Assembly (NCBI RefSeq): GCF_014649035.1
Contig: NZ_BMSG01000016.1
Span: 62,001 to 126,000, forward strand
DNA: 64,000 nucleotides
Source of the DNA: Streptomyces sindenensis
Lineage (GTDB): Bacteria; Actinomycetota; Actinomycetes; Streptomycetales; Streptomycetaceae
Direction: 5' to 3'
Shown: one piece after another, positions 7,914-16,287 of the stretch
How positions within the stretch are numbered: position 1 is the first letter of the stretch
Layout: every line of letters starts with the position of its first letter
Position numbers and translations under genes: made by a program
The notes under the pieces: generated by a model
What the model was told of the DNA's origin: nothing
What the model saw: only the letters and a program-made list of their open reading frames with translations
Database searches by the model: none

Positions 7914-9443
7914 ATGCCTCGGACCTCCGCGTCTCCCCCCACCGCAGACTCCGCGGCTCCCGCAGGGCCCTCGGCGGACTCCGCGCTCACCCACGGCCTC
8001 AAGCAGCGCCACCTCTCGATGATCGCCCTCGGCGGGGTGATCGGCGCCGGGCTCTTCGTCGGCTCGGGCGCCGGGATCGCCGCCGCCGGACCCTCGATCA
8101 TCGTCGCGTACGCCATATCCGGGCTGCTCGTCATGATGGTGATGCGCATGCTCGGCGAGATGTCGGCGGCCAACCCGGCGTCCGGCTCCTTCTCCGTGCA
8201 CGCCGAGCGGGCGATCGGCCCGTGGGCCGGGTTCACCGCGGGCTGGTCCTTCTGGTTCCTGCTCTGCGTCGCCGTGGGCCTGGAGGGCATCGGTGCCGCG
8301 CAGATCGTCAGCGGCTGGCTGCCGGGAACCCCGGAGTGGGCCTGGGTCGCCCTGTTCATGGTGATCTTCCTGGGCACGAACCTGGCCGCCGTGAAGAACT
8401 TCGGCGAGTTCGAGTTCTGGTTCGCCGCGCTCAAGGTCATCGCGATCACGCTGTTCCTGGTGCTCGGCCTGCTGGCGATCTTCGGCGTGCTGCCGGACAC
8501 GGACGCGCCCGGCCTCAGCAACCTCACGGGGGACGGCGGCTTCCTGCCGAAGGGCATGGACGGCTTCATCATCGGGCTCCTCGCCTCCGTGTTCGCGTAC
8601 GGCGGTCTGGAGACCGTCACCATCGCGGCGGCCGAGTCCGAGAACCCCGTGCAGGGCGTCGCGAAGGCGGTCCGTACGGCGATGTGGCGCATCGCGGTCT
8701 TCTACATCGGCTCGATGGCGGTCATCGTCACGCTGGTCCCCTGGGACGACCCGAAGGTCGCCGAGGTCGGCCCGTTCTACGCGATGCTCGACCACCTGGG
8801 CGTCGGCAGCGCCGCGCAGATCATGAACGTGGTCATCCTCATCGCGCTGCTCTCCGCGATGAACGCCAACATCTACGGTGCGTCGCGCATGGCCCGTTCG
8901 CTGGTCGCGCGCGGCCAGGGCCCGTCGGTGCTCGGCAGGATCTCCTCCGGGGTGCCGCGCAACGCGGTGATGTTCTCCTCGGTCTTCGGGTTCCTGTGCG
9001 TGCTGCTCAGCTACTGGCGGCCGGACGACGTCTTCCCCTGGCTGCTGAACATGATCGGCGCGGTGATCCTGGTGGTGTGGATCTTCATCGCGGTCTCGCA
9101 GCTGATCCTGCGCCGGCGCACCGAGCGGGAGGCGCCTCAGACGCTGGTCGTGCGGATGTGGTTCTTCCCCGTCGGCACGATGGTCGCCCTCGCGGCCATG
9201 GTGGGCATCTTCCTGCTGATGCTGCGCCAGCCGGACACCCGTGACCAGCTGCTGGCCACGGGGGCGCTGACGGTGGTGCTCATCGGCCTCGGCCTGCTGC
9301 GTCAGCGCCGGCGGGGCGACGAGGGAGCCGACGACGGTACGGGCACGGGGGCCGATCCCGGGGCGGGCTCCGGGGCCGGACCGGAGGCCGGACCGGAGGC
9401 CGGCACCGGCACCGCGGCCGAGATCCCGGCACAGCGGCGGTAG
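7914..9443 (+). CDS. Amino acid permease (APC superfamily), paralogue 3
   Basis: 509 residues from ATG 7914. A start at 7860 would place the shared promoter-like element inside the gene. Core signatures are LKQRHLSMIALGGVIGAGLF, GSFSVHAERAIGPWAGF, NLAAVKNFGEFEFWFAALKV and EAPQTLVVRMWFFPVGTM. It differs from its neighbours by a C-terminal cytoplasmic tail of about 45 residues made of Gly, Ala, Asp, Thr and Pro repeats (GADPGAGSGAGPEAGPEAG), which is low complexity and probably unstructured. Substrate unknown; AAT-type permeases carry amino acids such as GABA, proline or aromatic residues. Confidence 0.88.
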   Translation: MPRTSASPPTADSAAPAGPSADSALTHGLKQRHLSMIALGGVIGAGLFVGSGAGIAAAGPSIIVAYAISGLLVMMVMRMLGEMSAANPASGSFSVHAERAIGPWAGFTAGWSFWFLLCVAVGLEGIGAAQIVSGWLPGTPEWAWVALFMVIFLGTNLAAVKNFGEFEFWFAALKVIAITLFLVLGLLAIFGVLPDTDAPGLSNLTGDGGFLPKGMDGFIIGLLASVFAYGGLETVTIAAAESENPVQGVAKAVRTAMWRIAVFYIGSMAVIVTLVPWDDPKVAEVGPFYAMLDHLGVGSAAQIMNVVILIALLSAMNANIYGASRMARSLVARGQGPSVLGRISSGVPRNAVMFSSVFGFLCVLLSYWRPDDVFPWLLNMIGAVILVVWIFIAVSQLILRRRTEREAPQTLVVRMWFFPVGTMVALAAMVGIFLLMLRQPDTRDQLLATGALTVVLIGLGLLRQRRRGDEGADDGTGTGADPGAGSGAGPEAGPEAGTGTAAEIPAQRR

Positions 9444-9489
9444 TTACGGCACGACTGCCGCACGCACGGCTCCCGCACGGCCTCCACGC

Positions 9490-9531
9490 ATGCCGGGCTC
9501 CTCCTCGTACGATCGGGGCGGAGCCCGGCAT
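9490..9531 (+). terminator. Terminator hairpin after permease 3
   Basis: A perfect 12-bp stem ATGCCGGGCTCC / GGAGCCCGGCAT with an 18-base loop, 46 bp after the permease stop. Confidence 0.65.
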
Positions 9532-9680
9532 TCCGGCGTTTTCGGCCTCTCGCGTTCCGGTGCCGGGCCCCGGCGCGGCGCGCATCCGTGGCCGACAGGA
9601 CATCGCAGGGCCGGGCGCCGTCCCCCGGGCCGTCACCCGTTCTCGCTTCCGTGATGGCTCACCCCACCCGAGGAGCCGTC

Positions 9681-10751
9681 ATGTCCGTTGCCCCCAGGCG
9701 CCGTTCGATCCTCCTGGCCACCGCCGCCGTCACCGCCGCGGCCACCGCCCCGGCGCTCGCCGCCCCCGCCGGGGACCGTCACCCCCACCGCCCTGCGGGC
9801 CCCCTGGTCATCGGGCACCGTGGGGCGGCGGGCTGGCGGCCCGAGCACACCGCCGACGCGTACACCTGTGCCGTACGGGCCGGGGCCGACTGGATCGAGC
9901 CGGACCTCGTGCCGACGAAGGACCATGTCCTGGTCGTGCGGCACGAGAACGAGATCGGCGGGACGACCGATGTCGCGGACCGTCCGGAGTTCGCGGACCG
10001 CCGGACCACCAAGACGGTCGACGGCAAGACGGTGACCGGCTGGTTCACCGAGGACTTCACGCTGCGCGAGCTGCGGACGCTGCGCACGGTGGAGCGGCTG
10101 CCGCTGGTCCGGAACCGCAACACGGTCTTCGACGGGCGGGGCCGGGTGCTGACGTTCCAGGAGGTCGTGGACCTGGCCCGGCGGCTGTCGCGGGAGTCGG
10201 GCCGACGGATCGCGGTGTTCCCGGAGACGAAGCACCCGACGTACTTCCGCTCGATCGGGCTGCCGCTGGAGGAGGAGCTGATCCGGGTGATCCGCCGCAA
10301 CCGGCTGACCGCCCGGGACTGCGTCGTCCAGTCCTTCGAGCCCGGCAGCCTGCGCCGGGTGGCCGCCGCCCGCCTGGGCCTCCCGCTGTGGCAGGCGCTG
10401 GGCACGAGCGGCGGCCCGTACGGGCACGGGATCACCTACCGGGACATGATGACCCCGGCCGGGCTGCGCGAGATCGCCTCGTACGCCGACTGGATCGGCC
10501 CGGACAAGTCCTCGCTGGTCCCCCCGAACACCCTGCTGGCGGACGCGCACGCGGCGGGCCTGAAGGTCGGCGCGTACACGTTCCGGGCGGAGAACCAGTA
10601 CCTCCCGGCCGCGTACCGCCGAGGCACGGACCCGCACGCGTTCGGCGACGCGTTCGCGGAGTACGCCTTCCACTACGGGCGGGGCGTGGACGCGGTGGTG
10701 ACGGACTTCCCGGACATCGCGGTGCAGGCCAGGGAGGACCTGCGGGGGTAG
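9681..10751 (+). CDS. Secreted glycerophosphodiester phosphodiesterase
   Basis: Hydrolyses deacylated phospholipid diesters to glycerol-3-phosphate and an alcohol outside the membrane. The 356-residue protein starts at ATG 9681, with AGGAG five bases upstream, and opens with a twin-arginine-like signal (PRRRSILLATAAVTAAATAP, cleavage near ALA-AP). GDPD motifs are IGHRGAAGWRPEHT (catalytic His), DWIEPDLVPTKDHVLVVRHE (metal-binding Glu and Asp, second His), EVVDLA, FPETKHPTYF, VQSFEP and the terminal AVVTDFPD. An earlier in-frame ATG (9588) would put 31 unlikely residues before the signal peptide. Convergent with transketolase. Confidence 0.9.
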   Translation: MSVAPRRRSILLATAAVTAAATAPALAAPAGDRHPHRPAGPLVIGHRGAAGWRPEHTADAYTCAVRAGADWIEPDLVPTKDHVLVVRHENEIGGTTDVADRPEFADRRTTKTVDGKTVTGWFTEDFTLRELRTLRTVERLPLVRNRNTVFDGRGRVLTFQEVVDLARRLSRESGRRIAVFPETKHPTYFRSIGLPLEEELIRVIRRNRLTARDCVVQSFEPGSLRRVAAARLGLPLWQALGTSGGPYGHGITYRDMMTPAGLREIASYADWIGPDKSSLVPPNTLLADAHAAGLKVGAYTFRAENQYLPAAYRRGTDPHAFGDAFAEYAFHYGRGVDAVVTDFPDIAVQAREDLRG

Positions 10752-10791
10752 CGGGGAGGCCCTTCCGGCGGGCGGGGGCTTGGCTGGGGGG

Positions 10792-10931
10792 GGCTTCACC
10801 GATGGGGCCTGCCGGGCGAGGGCTCGGCCGGTGGGGCTTGTCGGGCAAGGAGCCTGGCCGGTGGGGCCTGTCGGGCAAGGGGCCTCACCGATGGGGCCTG
10901 CCGGGCGGGGGGCCTGGCCGGTGGGCAAGGG
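10792..10931. repeat. 30-bp tandem repeat array between GDPD and transketolase genes
   Basis: Four adjacent 30-bp units (10792-10821, 10822-10851, 10852-10881, 10882-10911) plus a 20-bp partial unit, with consensus built around GGTGGGGCCTGTCGGGCAAG. Units 1 and 4 share CACCGATGGGGCCTGCCGGG and units 2 and 3 share GGCCGGTGGGGCYTGTCGGG, an A-B-B-A pattern. Downstream, 10945-10985 contains GGCC-rich palindromes (GGGGCCGGCGCCCC). No gene is supported in this 241-bp convergent gap. Confidence 0.75.
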
Positions 10932-10992
10932 CCTGGCCGACTCCCCCACCGGCCCTGGGGCCGGCGCCCCCACCGGCCTGGGGCCGTCGGGC

Positions 10993-13221
10993 CTACCCGG
11001 CATCCCCCGTACCGCCGGCCGTCGGGGTCGCGCCGGGCCGCTCCCCGCCGGGCCGGACGGGGCCGGCCGCCGCGCGGACGCTCTCCCGGGCGGCTTCGGC
11101 GACCGCGGCGGGCGTGATGCCGAACTCCTCGTACAGGCGCTGGTAGGCGGCGGACGCGCCGAAGTGCTCCAGGCTGACCATGCGGCCCGCGTCGCCCACG
11201 ATGTCCCGCCACCCCTGGGCGACGGCCGCCTCGACGCTGACCCGGGCCCGGACCCCGGGCGGCAGCACCTCGTCCTGGTACGCGTACGGCTGGTCGGCGA
11301 ACCACTCGCGGCAGGGCATCGAGACCACCCGTGCGTCGACCCCGTCGGCGGCCAGCAACTCCCGGGCCTCCAGGGCGATATGCACCTCGGAGCCGGTGCC
11401 GACGAGGATGACGTCGGGCGTCTCGCCGCGGCTGTCGGCGAGGACGTACCCGCCGCGGGCGGCGCCGGACGCGGGGGCGCAGGAGCCCGCCCCCCGCTCC
11501 AGGACCGGCAACGGCTGCCGGGTCAGGGCGAGTCCGGCGGGCCGGTCGTGGTGCTCCAGGACGGTGCGCCAGCAGACGGAGGTCTCGTTGGCGTCGGCGG
11601 GCCGTACGACGTCGAGGCCGGGAATCGCGCGGAGGGCGGCCAGTTGCTCGACGGGCTGGTGGGTGGGGCCGTCCTCGCCGAGGCCGATGGAGTCATGGGT
11701 CCAGACGTAGGTGACCGGCAGCTTCATCAGGGCGGCGAGCCGGACGGCTGGGCGCATGTAGTCGCTGAAGATCAGGAACGTACCGCCGTAGGGCCGGGTG
11801 AGGCTCTGGAGCGCGATGCCGTTGAGGACGGCCCCCATGGCGTGCTCGCGGATGCCGAAGTGGAGCGTGCGGCCGTACGGATCGCCGGGGAACTCGCCCG
11901 TCTGCTTCCGCTCCGGCACGAAGGACGGCTCGCCCTCCATGGTGGTGTTGTTGCTCCCGGCGAGGTCGGCCGAACCGCCCCACAGCTCGGGGAGCACGGG
12001 GGCCAGCGCGGTGAGGACGTCACCGGAGGCCTTGCGGGTGGCGATGCCCTTGGGGTCGGGGTCGAAGACGGGCAGGCTGTCGGTCCAGCCCTCCGGCAGC
12101 CTCTGTTCCCGCAGCCGGTCGAGAAGTGCGGCGCGCTCGGGGTGGGCGGCGCGCCACACCTGGTAGCGGGGCTCCCAGGCGCGGTGGGCGGAGGCCCCTC
12201 GCTCGACGACCGCGCGGGCGTGCTCCAGTACGTCGTCCTCGACGGTGAAGTCGGCGTCCGGGTCGAAGCCGAGCAGCTTCTTGGTGGCGGCGACCTCGTC
12301 GTCGCCGAGCGCGGAGCCGTGGGCCTTGCCGGTGTTCTGCTTGGTGGGCGCGGGCCAGCCGATGATCGTACGGAGCAGGATCAGGGAGGGTCGGCCGCTC
12401 TCGCTCTTCGCGGCCTCGACGGCGGCGAGCAGGGCGTCGACGTCCTCGACGTAATCACCGGTCCGGGTGAAGTCGACCGTCTGGACGTGCCAGCCGTACG
12501 CGGCGTAGCGGGCGGTGACGTCCTCGCTGAAGGCGATGTCGGTGTCGTCCTCGATGGAGATGTGGTTGGAGTCGTAGAAGACGATCAGGTTGCCGAGCTC
12601 CTGGTGTCCGGCGAGCGAACTGGCCTCGGACGTCACGCCCTCCATCAGGTCGCCGTCGGAGGCGACGACGTACACATGGTGGTCGAAGGGGCTGGTGCCG
12701 GCGGGCGCGTCGGGGTCGAGGAGACCGCGCTCCCGGCGCCCCGCCATGGCCATGCCGACGGCGGAGGCGAGCCCCTGCCCGAGCGGCCCGGTGGTGATCT
12801 CGACACCCCGGGTGTGGCGGTACTCGGGATGGCCGGGGGTGGTCGAGCCCCAGGTGCGCAGCGCCTTCAGATCGTCCAGCTCCATCCCGTACCCGCTCAG
12901 ATAGAGCTGGATGTACAGCGTGAGGCTGGAGTGGCCGCAGGAGAGCACGAAGCGGTCGCGGCCGATCCACTGGTCGTCGGCCGGGTCGTGCCGCATCACC
13001 TGCTGGAACAGCAGGTACGCCAGCGGGGCCAGGCTCATCGCGGTGCCCGGATGGCCGTGACCCGCCTTCTGCACGGCGTCGGCGGCGAGCACCCGCACGG
13101 TGTCGACGGCGCGGACGTCGAGCGGTCCCCAGCCCGCCGCCTCGGCCAGGGGTCGGGCCAGTCGTGGATCGCGGCCACGGTCCGGGCCGTCCGTCGCTTC
13201 GGGGGCGTTGGGGGGTGCCAT
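10993..13221 (-). CDS. tkt: Transketolase
   Basis: Thiamine-diphosphate enzyme moving two-carbon units between sugar phosphates in the pentose phosphate pathway. 742 residues from ATG 13221, where AGGAGG lies five bases upstream; a longer frame to 13284 has no such site. Signatures are AVQKAGHGHPGTAMSLAPLA (ThDP/substrate His), DGDLMEGVTSEAS with YDSNHISIEDDTD (Mg-ThDP site), LFGIREHAMGA-type GIREHAMGAVLNG (catalytic Glu), and FSDYMRPAVRLAAL. It is about 50 residues longer than average, from an N-terminal tail (APPNAPEATDGPDRGRDP) and a Gly/Pro-rich C-terminus. rpiB, 7.5 kb away, belongs to the same pathway. Confidence 0.95.
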   Translation of the reverse strand: MAPPNAPEATDGPDRGRDPRLARPLAEAAGWGPLDVRAVDTVRVLAADAVQKAGHGHPGTAMSLAPLAYLLFQQVMRHDPADDQWIGRDRFVLSCGHSSLTLYIQLYLSGYGMELDDLKALRTWGSTTPGHPEYRHTRGVEITTGPLGQGLASAVGMAMAGRRERGLLDPDAPAGTSPFDHHVYVVASDGDLMEGVTSEASSLAGHQELGNLIVFYDSNHISIEDDTDIAFSEDVTARYAAYGWHVQTVDFTRTGDYVEDVDALLAAVEAAKSESGRPSLILLRTIIGWPAPTKQNTGKAHGSALGDDEVAATKKLLGFDPDADFTVEDDVLEHARAVVERGASAHRAWEPRYQVWRAAHPERAALLDRLREQRLPEGWTDSLPVFDPDPKGIATRKASGDVLTALAPVLPELWGGSADLAGSNNTTMEGEPSFVPERKQTGEFPGDPYGRTLHFGIREHAMGAVLNGIALQSLTRPYGGTFLIFSDYMRPAVRLAALMKLPVTYVWTHDSIGLGEDGPTHQPVEQLAALRAIPGLDVVRPADANETSVCWRTVLEHHDRPAGLALTRQPLPVLERGAGSCAPASGAARGGYVLADSRGETPDVILVGTGSEVHIALEARELLAADGVDARVVSMPCREWFADQPYAYQDEVLPPGVRARVSVEAAVAQGWRDIVGDAGRMVSLEHFGASAAYQRLYEEFGITPAAVAEAARESVRAAAGPVRPGGERPGATPTAGGTGDAG

Positions 13222-13474
13222 CGAGTCCTCCTGGTCAGCGGGGTGGGCGGGTCTGCGGGCGGCGCGCGCACGCGGTCCCGGCACCGGCCGCCCGGCTGCT
13301 GGGCCGGGTCCCCCGGAACGACGGGACCAAACGCGCGACGGCGTACGCAGCGCTGAAGAAGGAGCAAATCACCTTTACGCGACAAAACAGAGGAAGGGCG
13401 GGGTCGCTGGTCCTAGGCCGAAGGGCTGATCACTTCGCGGACCGTCCTGCTGTTAGCCTGCTCGTAGATTGCTC

Positions 13475-13491
13475 CTGCATATAGGTTGCAA
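13475..13491. promoter_or_regulatory. Nur-type (nickel uptake regulator) box upstream of sodF
   Basis: CTGCAT-ATAGG-TTGCAA fits the Streptomyces Nur consensus tTGCaa-N5-ttGCAA in arm sequence and exact spacing. It lies 42 bp before the sod start. Nickel-bound Nur represses the iron superoxide dismutase gene in Streptomyces, so the site and the gene corroborate each other. Confidence 0.72.
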
Positions 13492-13533
13492 TAACAACTG
13501 GACGGCATTCCCAGCAGTCGGAGGGTTCGAACC

Positions 13534-14175
13534 ATGGCCACGTACACGCTCCCGGAACTCCCGTACGACTACGCGGCGCTCGAACCGGTCATCAACCCGC
13601 AGATCATCGAGCTGCACCACGACAAGCACCACGCCGCGTACGTCAAGGGCGCGAACGACACCCTGGAGCAGTTGGAAGAGGCCCGCGACAAGGGGGCCTG
13701 GGGAGCGATCAACGGCCTCCAGAAGAACCTCGCGTTCCACCTCTCCGGCCACATCCTGCACTCGATCTACTGGCACAACATGACCGGCGACGGCGGCGGC
13801 GAGCCCCTCGCGGCGGACGGCGTGGGCGACCTCGCCGACGCGATCGCGGAGTCCTTCGGCTCCTACGCGGGCTTCAAGTCCCAGCTGACGAAGGCCGCGG
13901 CCACCACCCAGGGTTCGGGCTGGGGCGTGCTCGCGTACGAGCCCGTCAGCGGGAAGCTGATCGTCGAGCAGGTCTACGACCACCAGGGCAACGTCGGCCA
14001 GGGCTCGGTCCCGATCCTCGTCTTCGACGCCTGGGAGCACGCCTTCTACCTGCAGTACAAGAACCAGAAGGTGGACTTCATCGAGGCAATGTGGCAGGTC
14101 GTCAACTGGCAGGACGTGGCCAAGCGTTACGCGGCGGCCAAGGAGCGCGCGGACGTGCTGCTGCTCGCCCCCTGA
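13534..14175 (+). CDS. sodF: Iron (Fe-Zn) superoxide dismutase
   Basis: Cytoplasmic dismutation of superoxide to oxygen and hydrogen peroxide. 213 residues, Fe/Mn SOD family. Predicted metal ligands are His28 (ELHHDKHH), His76 (GHILHSIYW), Asp165 and His169 (VFDAWEHAFY). GSGWGVLAYEP is the usual core strand. ATG follows GGAGG by nine bases. Streptomyces carry a nickel SOD (sodN) and an iron SOD (sodF) switched inversely by nickel through Nur; the Nur-type box upstream argues for sodF. Sequence alone does not fully separate Fe from Mn use. A strong terminator follows. Confidence 0.93.
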   Translation: MATYTLPELPYDYAALEPVINPQIIELHHDKHHAAYVKGANDTLEQLEEARDKGAWGAINGLQKNLAFHLSGHILHSIYWHNMTGDGGGEPLAADGVGDLADAIAESFGSYAGFKSQLTKAAATTQGSGWGVLAYEPVSGKLIVEQVYDHQGNVGQGSVPILVFDAWEHAFYLQYKNQKVDFIEAMWQVVNWQDVAKRYAAAKERADVLLLAP

Positions 14176-14252
14176 GCGACGCCGGCCCGCCGGAATCGTC
14201 CTGCCTCGTGATCGTCTTCTCAACCTTCACTCCGGCAGGCGGAGGAACGGAG

Positions 14253-14283
14253 AGCCCCCGCGAGGACGTGACTCGCGGGGGCT
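14253..14283 (+). terminator. sodF terminator
   Basis: Perfect 12-bp stem AGCCCCCGCGAG / CTCGCGGGGGCT, 7-base loop, followed by TT. It separates sodF from the ArsR gene. Confidence 0.85.
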
Positions 14284-14297
14284 TTCCCATGGCCGTT

Positions 14298-14325
14298 GTT
14301 TAGCTGTTTAGCTCATGTGCTAAAC
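14298..14325. promoter_or_regulatory. Operator for the ArsR-family repressor gene
   Basis: GTTTAGC-TCATGT-GCTAAAC (14306-14325) is a perfect 7-6-7 inverted repeat, preceded by a directly repeated half-site GTTTAGCT at 14298-14305. It ends eight bases before the start codon, a position where a bound repressor would block expression. This is typical of autoregulated ArsR operators. Confidence 0.65.
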
Positions 14326-14333
14326 ATGCACGC

Positions 14334-14702
14334 ATGGATTCACCCGCCGCCCCGCCCTCCGTCCCGTCCTCCGTTCCGTCCGATGACGAGGCGAGCGCCT
14401 TCCGCGCGCTCGCCGATCCCACCCGTCGCCAGATCCTGGAGGACCTGCGGGGCGGCGAGCTGGCCGCCGGGGAGATCGCGAGCCGGTTCTCGATCAGCGC
14501 CCCGTCCATCTCGCGCCACCTGGGCGTACTCAAGGGGGCCGGGCTCGTCACGGAGCGCCGGGACGCCAACCGCATCCTCTACTCGCTCGCCGAGGAGCGG
14601 CTCGCCCTGTGCGTGGGCCGCTTCCTCAGCAGCGTCTGCCCCGAGCAGATCGTGCTCCGCAACACCAAGTGGCGCTCCGCGCCGGAAGGCGACGCCTCGT
14701 GA
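14334..14702 (+). CDS. ArsR-family winged-helix repressor
   Basis: 122 residues. After a Pro/Ser-rich lead of about 18 residues comes the winged helix: FRALADPTRRQILEDLRGGE, then the recognition helix in SISAPSISRHLGVLKGAGLV and the wing ERRDANRILYSL. The metal-binding CxC motif of ArsR/SmtB is absent. It belongs instead to the non-metal subgroup often paired with DUF2071 or SRPBCC proteins. The C-terminus has one Cys (SSVCPEQI). It overlaps the downstream DUF2071 gene by four bases (GTGA), so the two are co-translated. A perfect palindrome just upstream suggests autoregulation. Confidence 0.88.
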   Translation: MDSPAAPPSVPSSVPSDDEASAFRALADPTRRQILEDLRGGELAAGEIASRFSISAPSISRHLGVLKGAGLVTERRDANRILYSLAEERLALCVGRFLSSVCPEQIVLRNTKWRSAPEGDAS

Positions 14703-15448
14703 TCGGATCCCGGCTGTCCAGCGTCATCGAACGCCGCCTCCTGGTGAACTACCGGGTGGACCCGTACGTCGCGGCGGCCCTGCTGCCCGCGCCGCTGCGG
14801 CCCCAACTGGTGCGCGGCCAGGCGGTGGCCGGAATCTGCCTCCTCCGCATCGGCGGCGTCCGCCCCGCCTGGGCCCCGGCCGCGACCGGCCTGACCAGCG
14901 AGAACGCGGCCCACCGCATCGCCGTGGAGTGGGACGGCCCGGACGGCGTCGAGCAGGGCGTCTACATCCCGCGCCGCGACACCGCCTCCCGCCTCAACGC
15001 CTTCGCGGGCGGCCGGATCTACCCGGGCGAACACGGTCTCGCGGACTTCACGGTGCGGGAGGAGCCCGACGCCGTACGCGTGGCCTTCGCGACCCGGGAC
15101 GGCGAGGTGGAGGTGGACGCCACGGTGGAACCGGCCGAAGAACTGCACGGCAGCGGCCTGTTCACGGACCTGGCGGAGGCGTCGGAGTTCTTCCGCCGGG
15201 GCAGCCGGGGCCTCTCCCCGGGCGCCGGGAGCGATCACCTGGACGTCCTGGAACTCTCCACGGACGCCTGGAAGGTGACGGCGGGCCGCCCCCGCCACGT
15301 ACGCTCCACGTTCTTCGAGGACCGAGACCGCTTCCCGCCGGGCAGCGCGGTGCTGGACAGCGCACTGGTGATGCGGGGCGTGGCGGCCAACTGGGCGCAG
15401 GGGAAGCCGTTTCGGGTGGTGCGCGGGGCGGGCGTGGGGACCGCGTAG
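14699..15448 (+). CDS. DUF2071 (YqjF-like) family protein
   Basis: 249 residues from GTG 14699, which overlaps the repressor stop. DUF2071 proteins share an acetoacetate-decarboxylase-like beta fold and have no firmly established reaction. Family features seen are LLVNYRVDPYVAAALLPAPL, QAVAGICLLRIGGVRP, SENAAHRIAVEWDG, GVYIPRRDTASRLNAFAGGR and YPGEHGLADFTV. No signal peptide or membrane span. As the only other gene under the ArsR operator, it is probably the regulated output. Its physiological role cannot be inferred from the neighbourhood. Confidence 0.82.
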   Translation: MIGSRLSSVIERRLLVNYRVDPYVAAALLPAPLRPQLVRGQAVAGICLLRIGGVRPAWAPAATGLTSENAAHRIAVEWDGPDGVEQGVYIPRRDTASRLNAFAGGRIYPGEHGLADFTVREEPDAVRVAFATRDGEVEVDATVEPAEELHGSGLFTDLAEASEFFRRGSRGLSPGAGSDHLDVLELSTDAWKVTAGRPRHVRSTFFEDRDRFPPGSAVLDSALVMRGVAANWAQGKPFRVVRGAGVGTA

Positions 15449-15600
15449 GGCGGCGTAGGGGCACGTAGGGGGTTACCGGTCGGCGGGTCCGGAGCCGCAC
15501 TGGGCGGGGAGGAGGACGGCGGGCGGGGCGGGCGGCCACCAGAGGTGGCGGGGGCGGAAATCGTCAGCGGACCGGCGGGCCCGGATGCCACGATGACGCC

Positions 15601-16287
15601 ATGAGTCCTGCCCCCGCCCCCGTCCCGGCGGACCCCACCGTCCTGCACCCGATGCCCGGCCAGCCGCGCGTGGTGCAGCTGAAGCCGCTGGTCACCTCGG
15701 AGCTGATCGAGGTGGGTGACTACACGTACTACGACGACCCCGAGCACGCCACGGAGTTCGAGACCCGGAACGTGCTGTACCACTACGGCCCCGAGCGCCT
15801 GGTGATCGGCAAGTTCTGCGCGCTGGCGACGGGGGTGCGGTTCATCATGAACGGCTCCAACCACCGTATGGACGGCCCGTCCACGTTCCCCTTCCCCACG
15901 CTCGGCGGCTCCTGGACCGACCACTTCGACCTGCTGACGGGCCTCCCCGACCGGGGTGACACGGTGATCGGCAACGACGTCTGGATCGGCTACGAGGCGG
16001 TGATCATGCCGGGCGTCCGCATCGGGCACGGCGCGATCATCAGCGCCCGGTCCGTGGTCGTCTCGGACGTCCCGGACTACGGCATCGTCGGCGGCAACCC
16101 GGCCCGCCTGATCCGTACCCGGTACGAGGAGGAGGACATCGCGCGGTTGCTGGCGGTGGCCTGGTGGGACTGGCCTGCGGAACACCTCACGCGCCACATC
16201 CGTACGGTGATGTCGGGCACGGTGGCGGAGCTGGAGGCGGCGGCGCCGGGGGGTGCAGGGCGGGGCGAAGAGACACGCAAGCGTTGA
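15601..16287 (+). CDS. CatB/Vat-type xenobiotic O-acetyltransferase
   Basis: 228 residues of left-handed beta-helix (hexapeptide) acetyltransferase. Signatures are GDYTYYDDPEHATEFETRNV, LVIGKFCALATGVRFIMNG followed by the catalytic-type SNHRMD (His), FPFPTLGG, TVIGNDVWIGYEAVIMPGVR, and GIVGGNPARLIRTRY with WWDWP near the end. These are the signatures of the virginiamycin/chloramphenicol acetyltransferase group (CoA donor, hydroxyl acceptor). Chromosomal members are common in Streptomyces and do not by themselves show antibiotic resistance. A short gap with ACGTAGGGG-type repeats precedes it. Confidence 0.88.
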   Translation: MSPAPAPVPADPTVLHPMPGQPRVVQLKPLVTSELIEVGDYTYYDDPEHATEFETRNVLYHYGPERLVIGKFCALATGVRFIMNGSNHRMDGPSTFPFPTLGGSWTDHFDLLTGLPDRGDTVIGNDVWIGYEAVIMPGVRIGHGAIISARSVVVSDVPDYGIVGGNPARLIRTRYEEEDIARLLAVAWWDWPAEHLTRHIRTVMSGTVAELEAAAPGGAGRGEETRKR

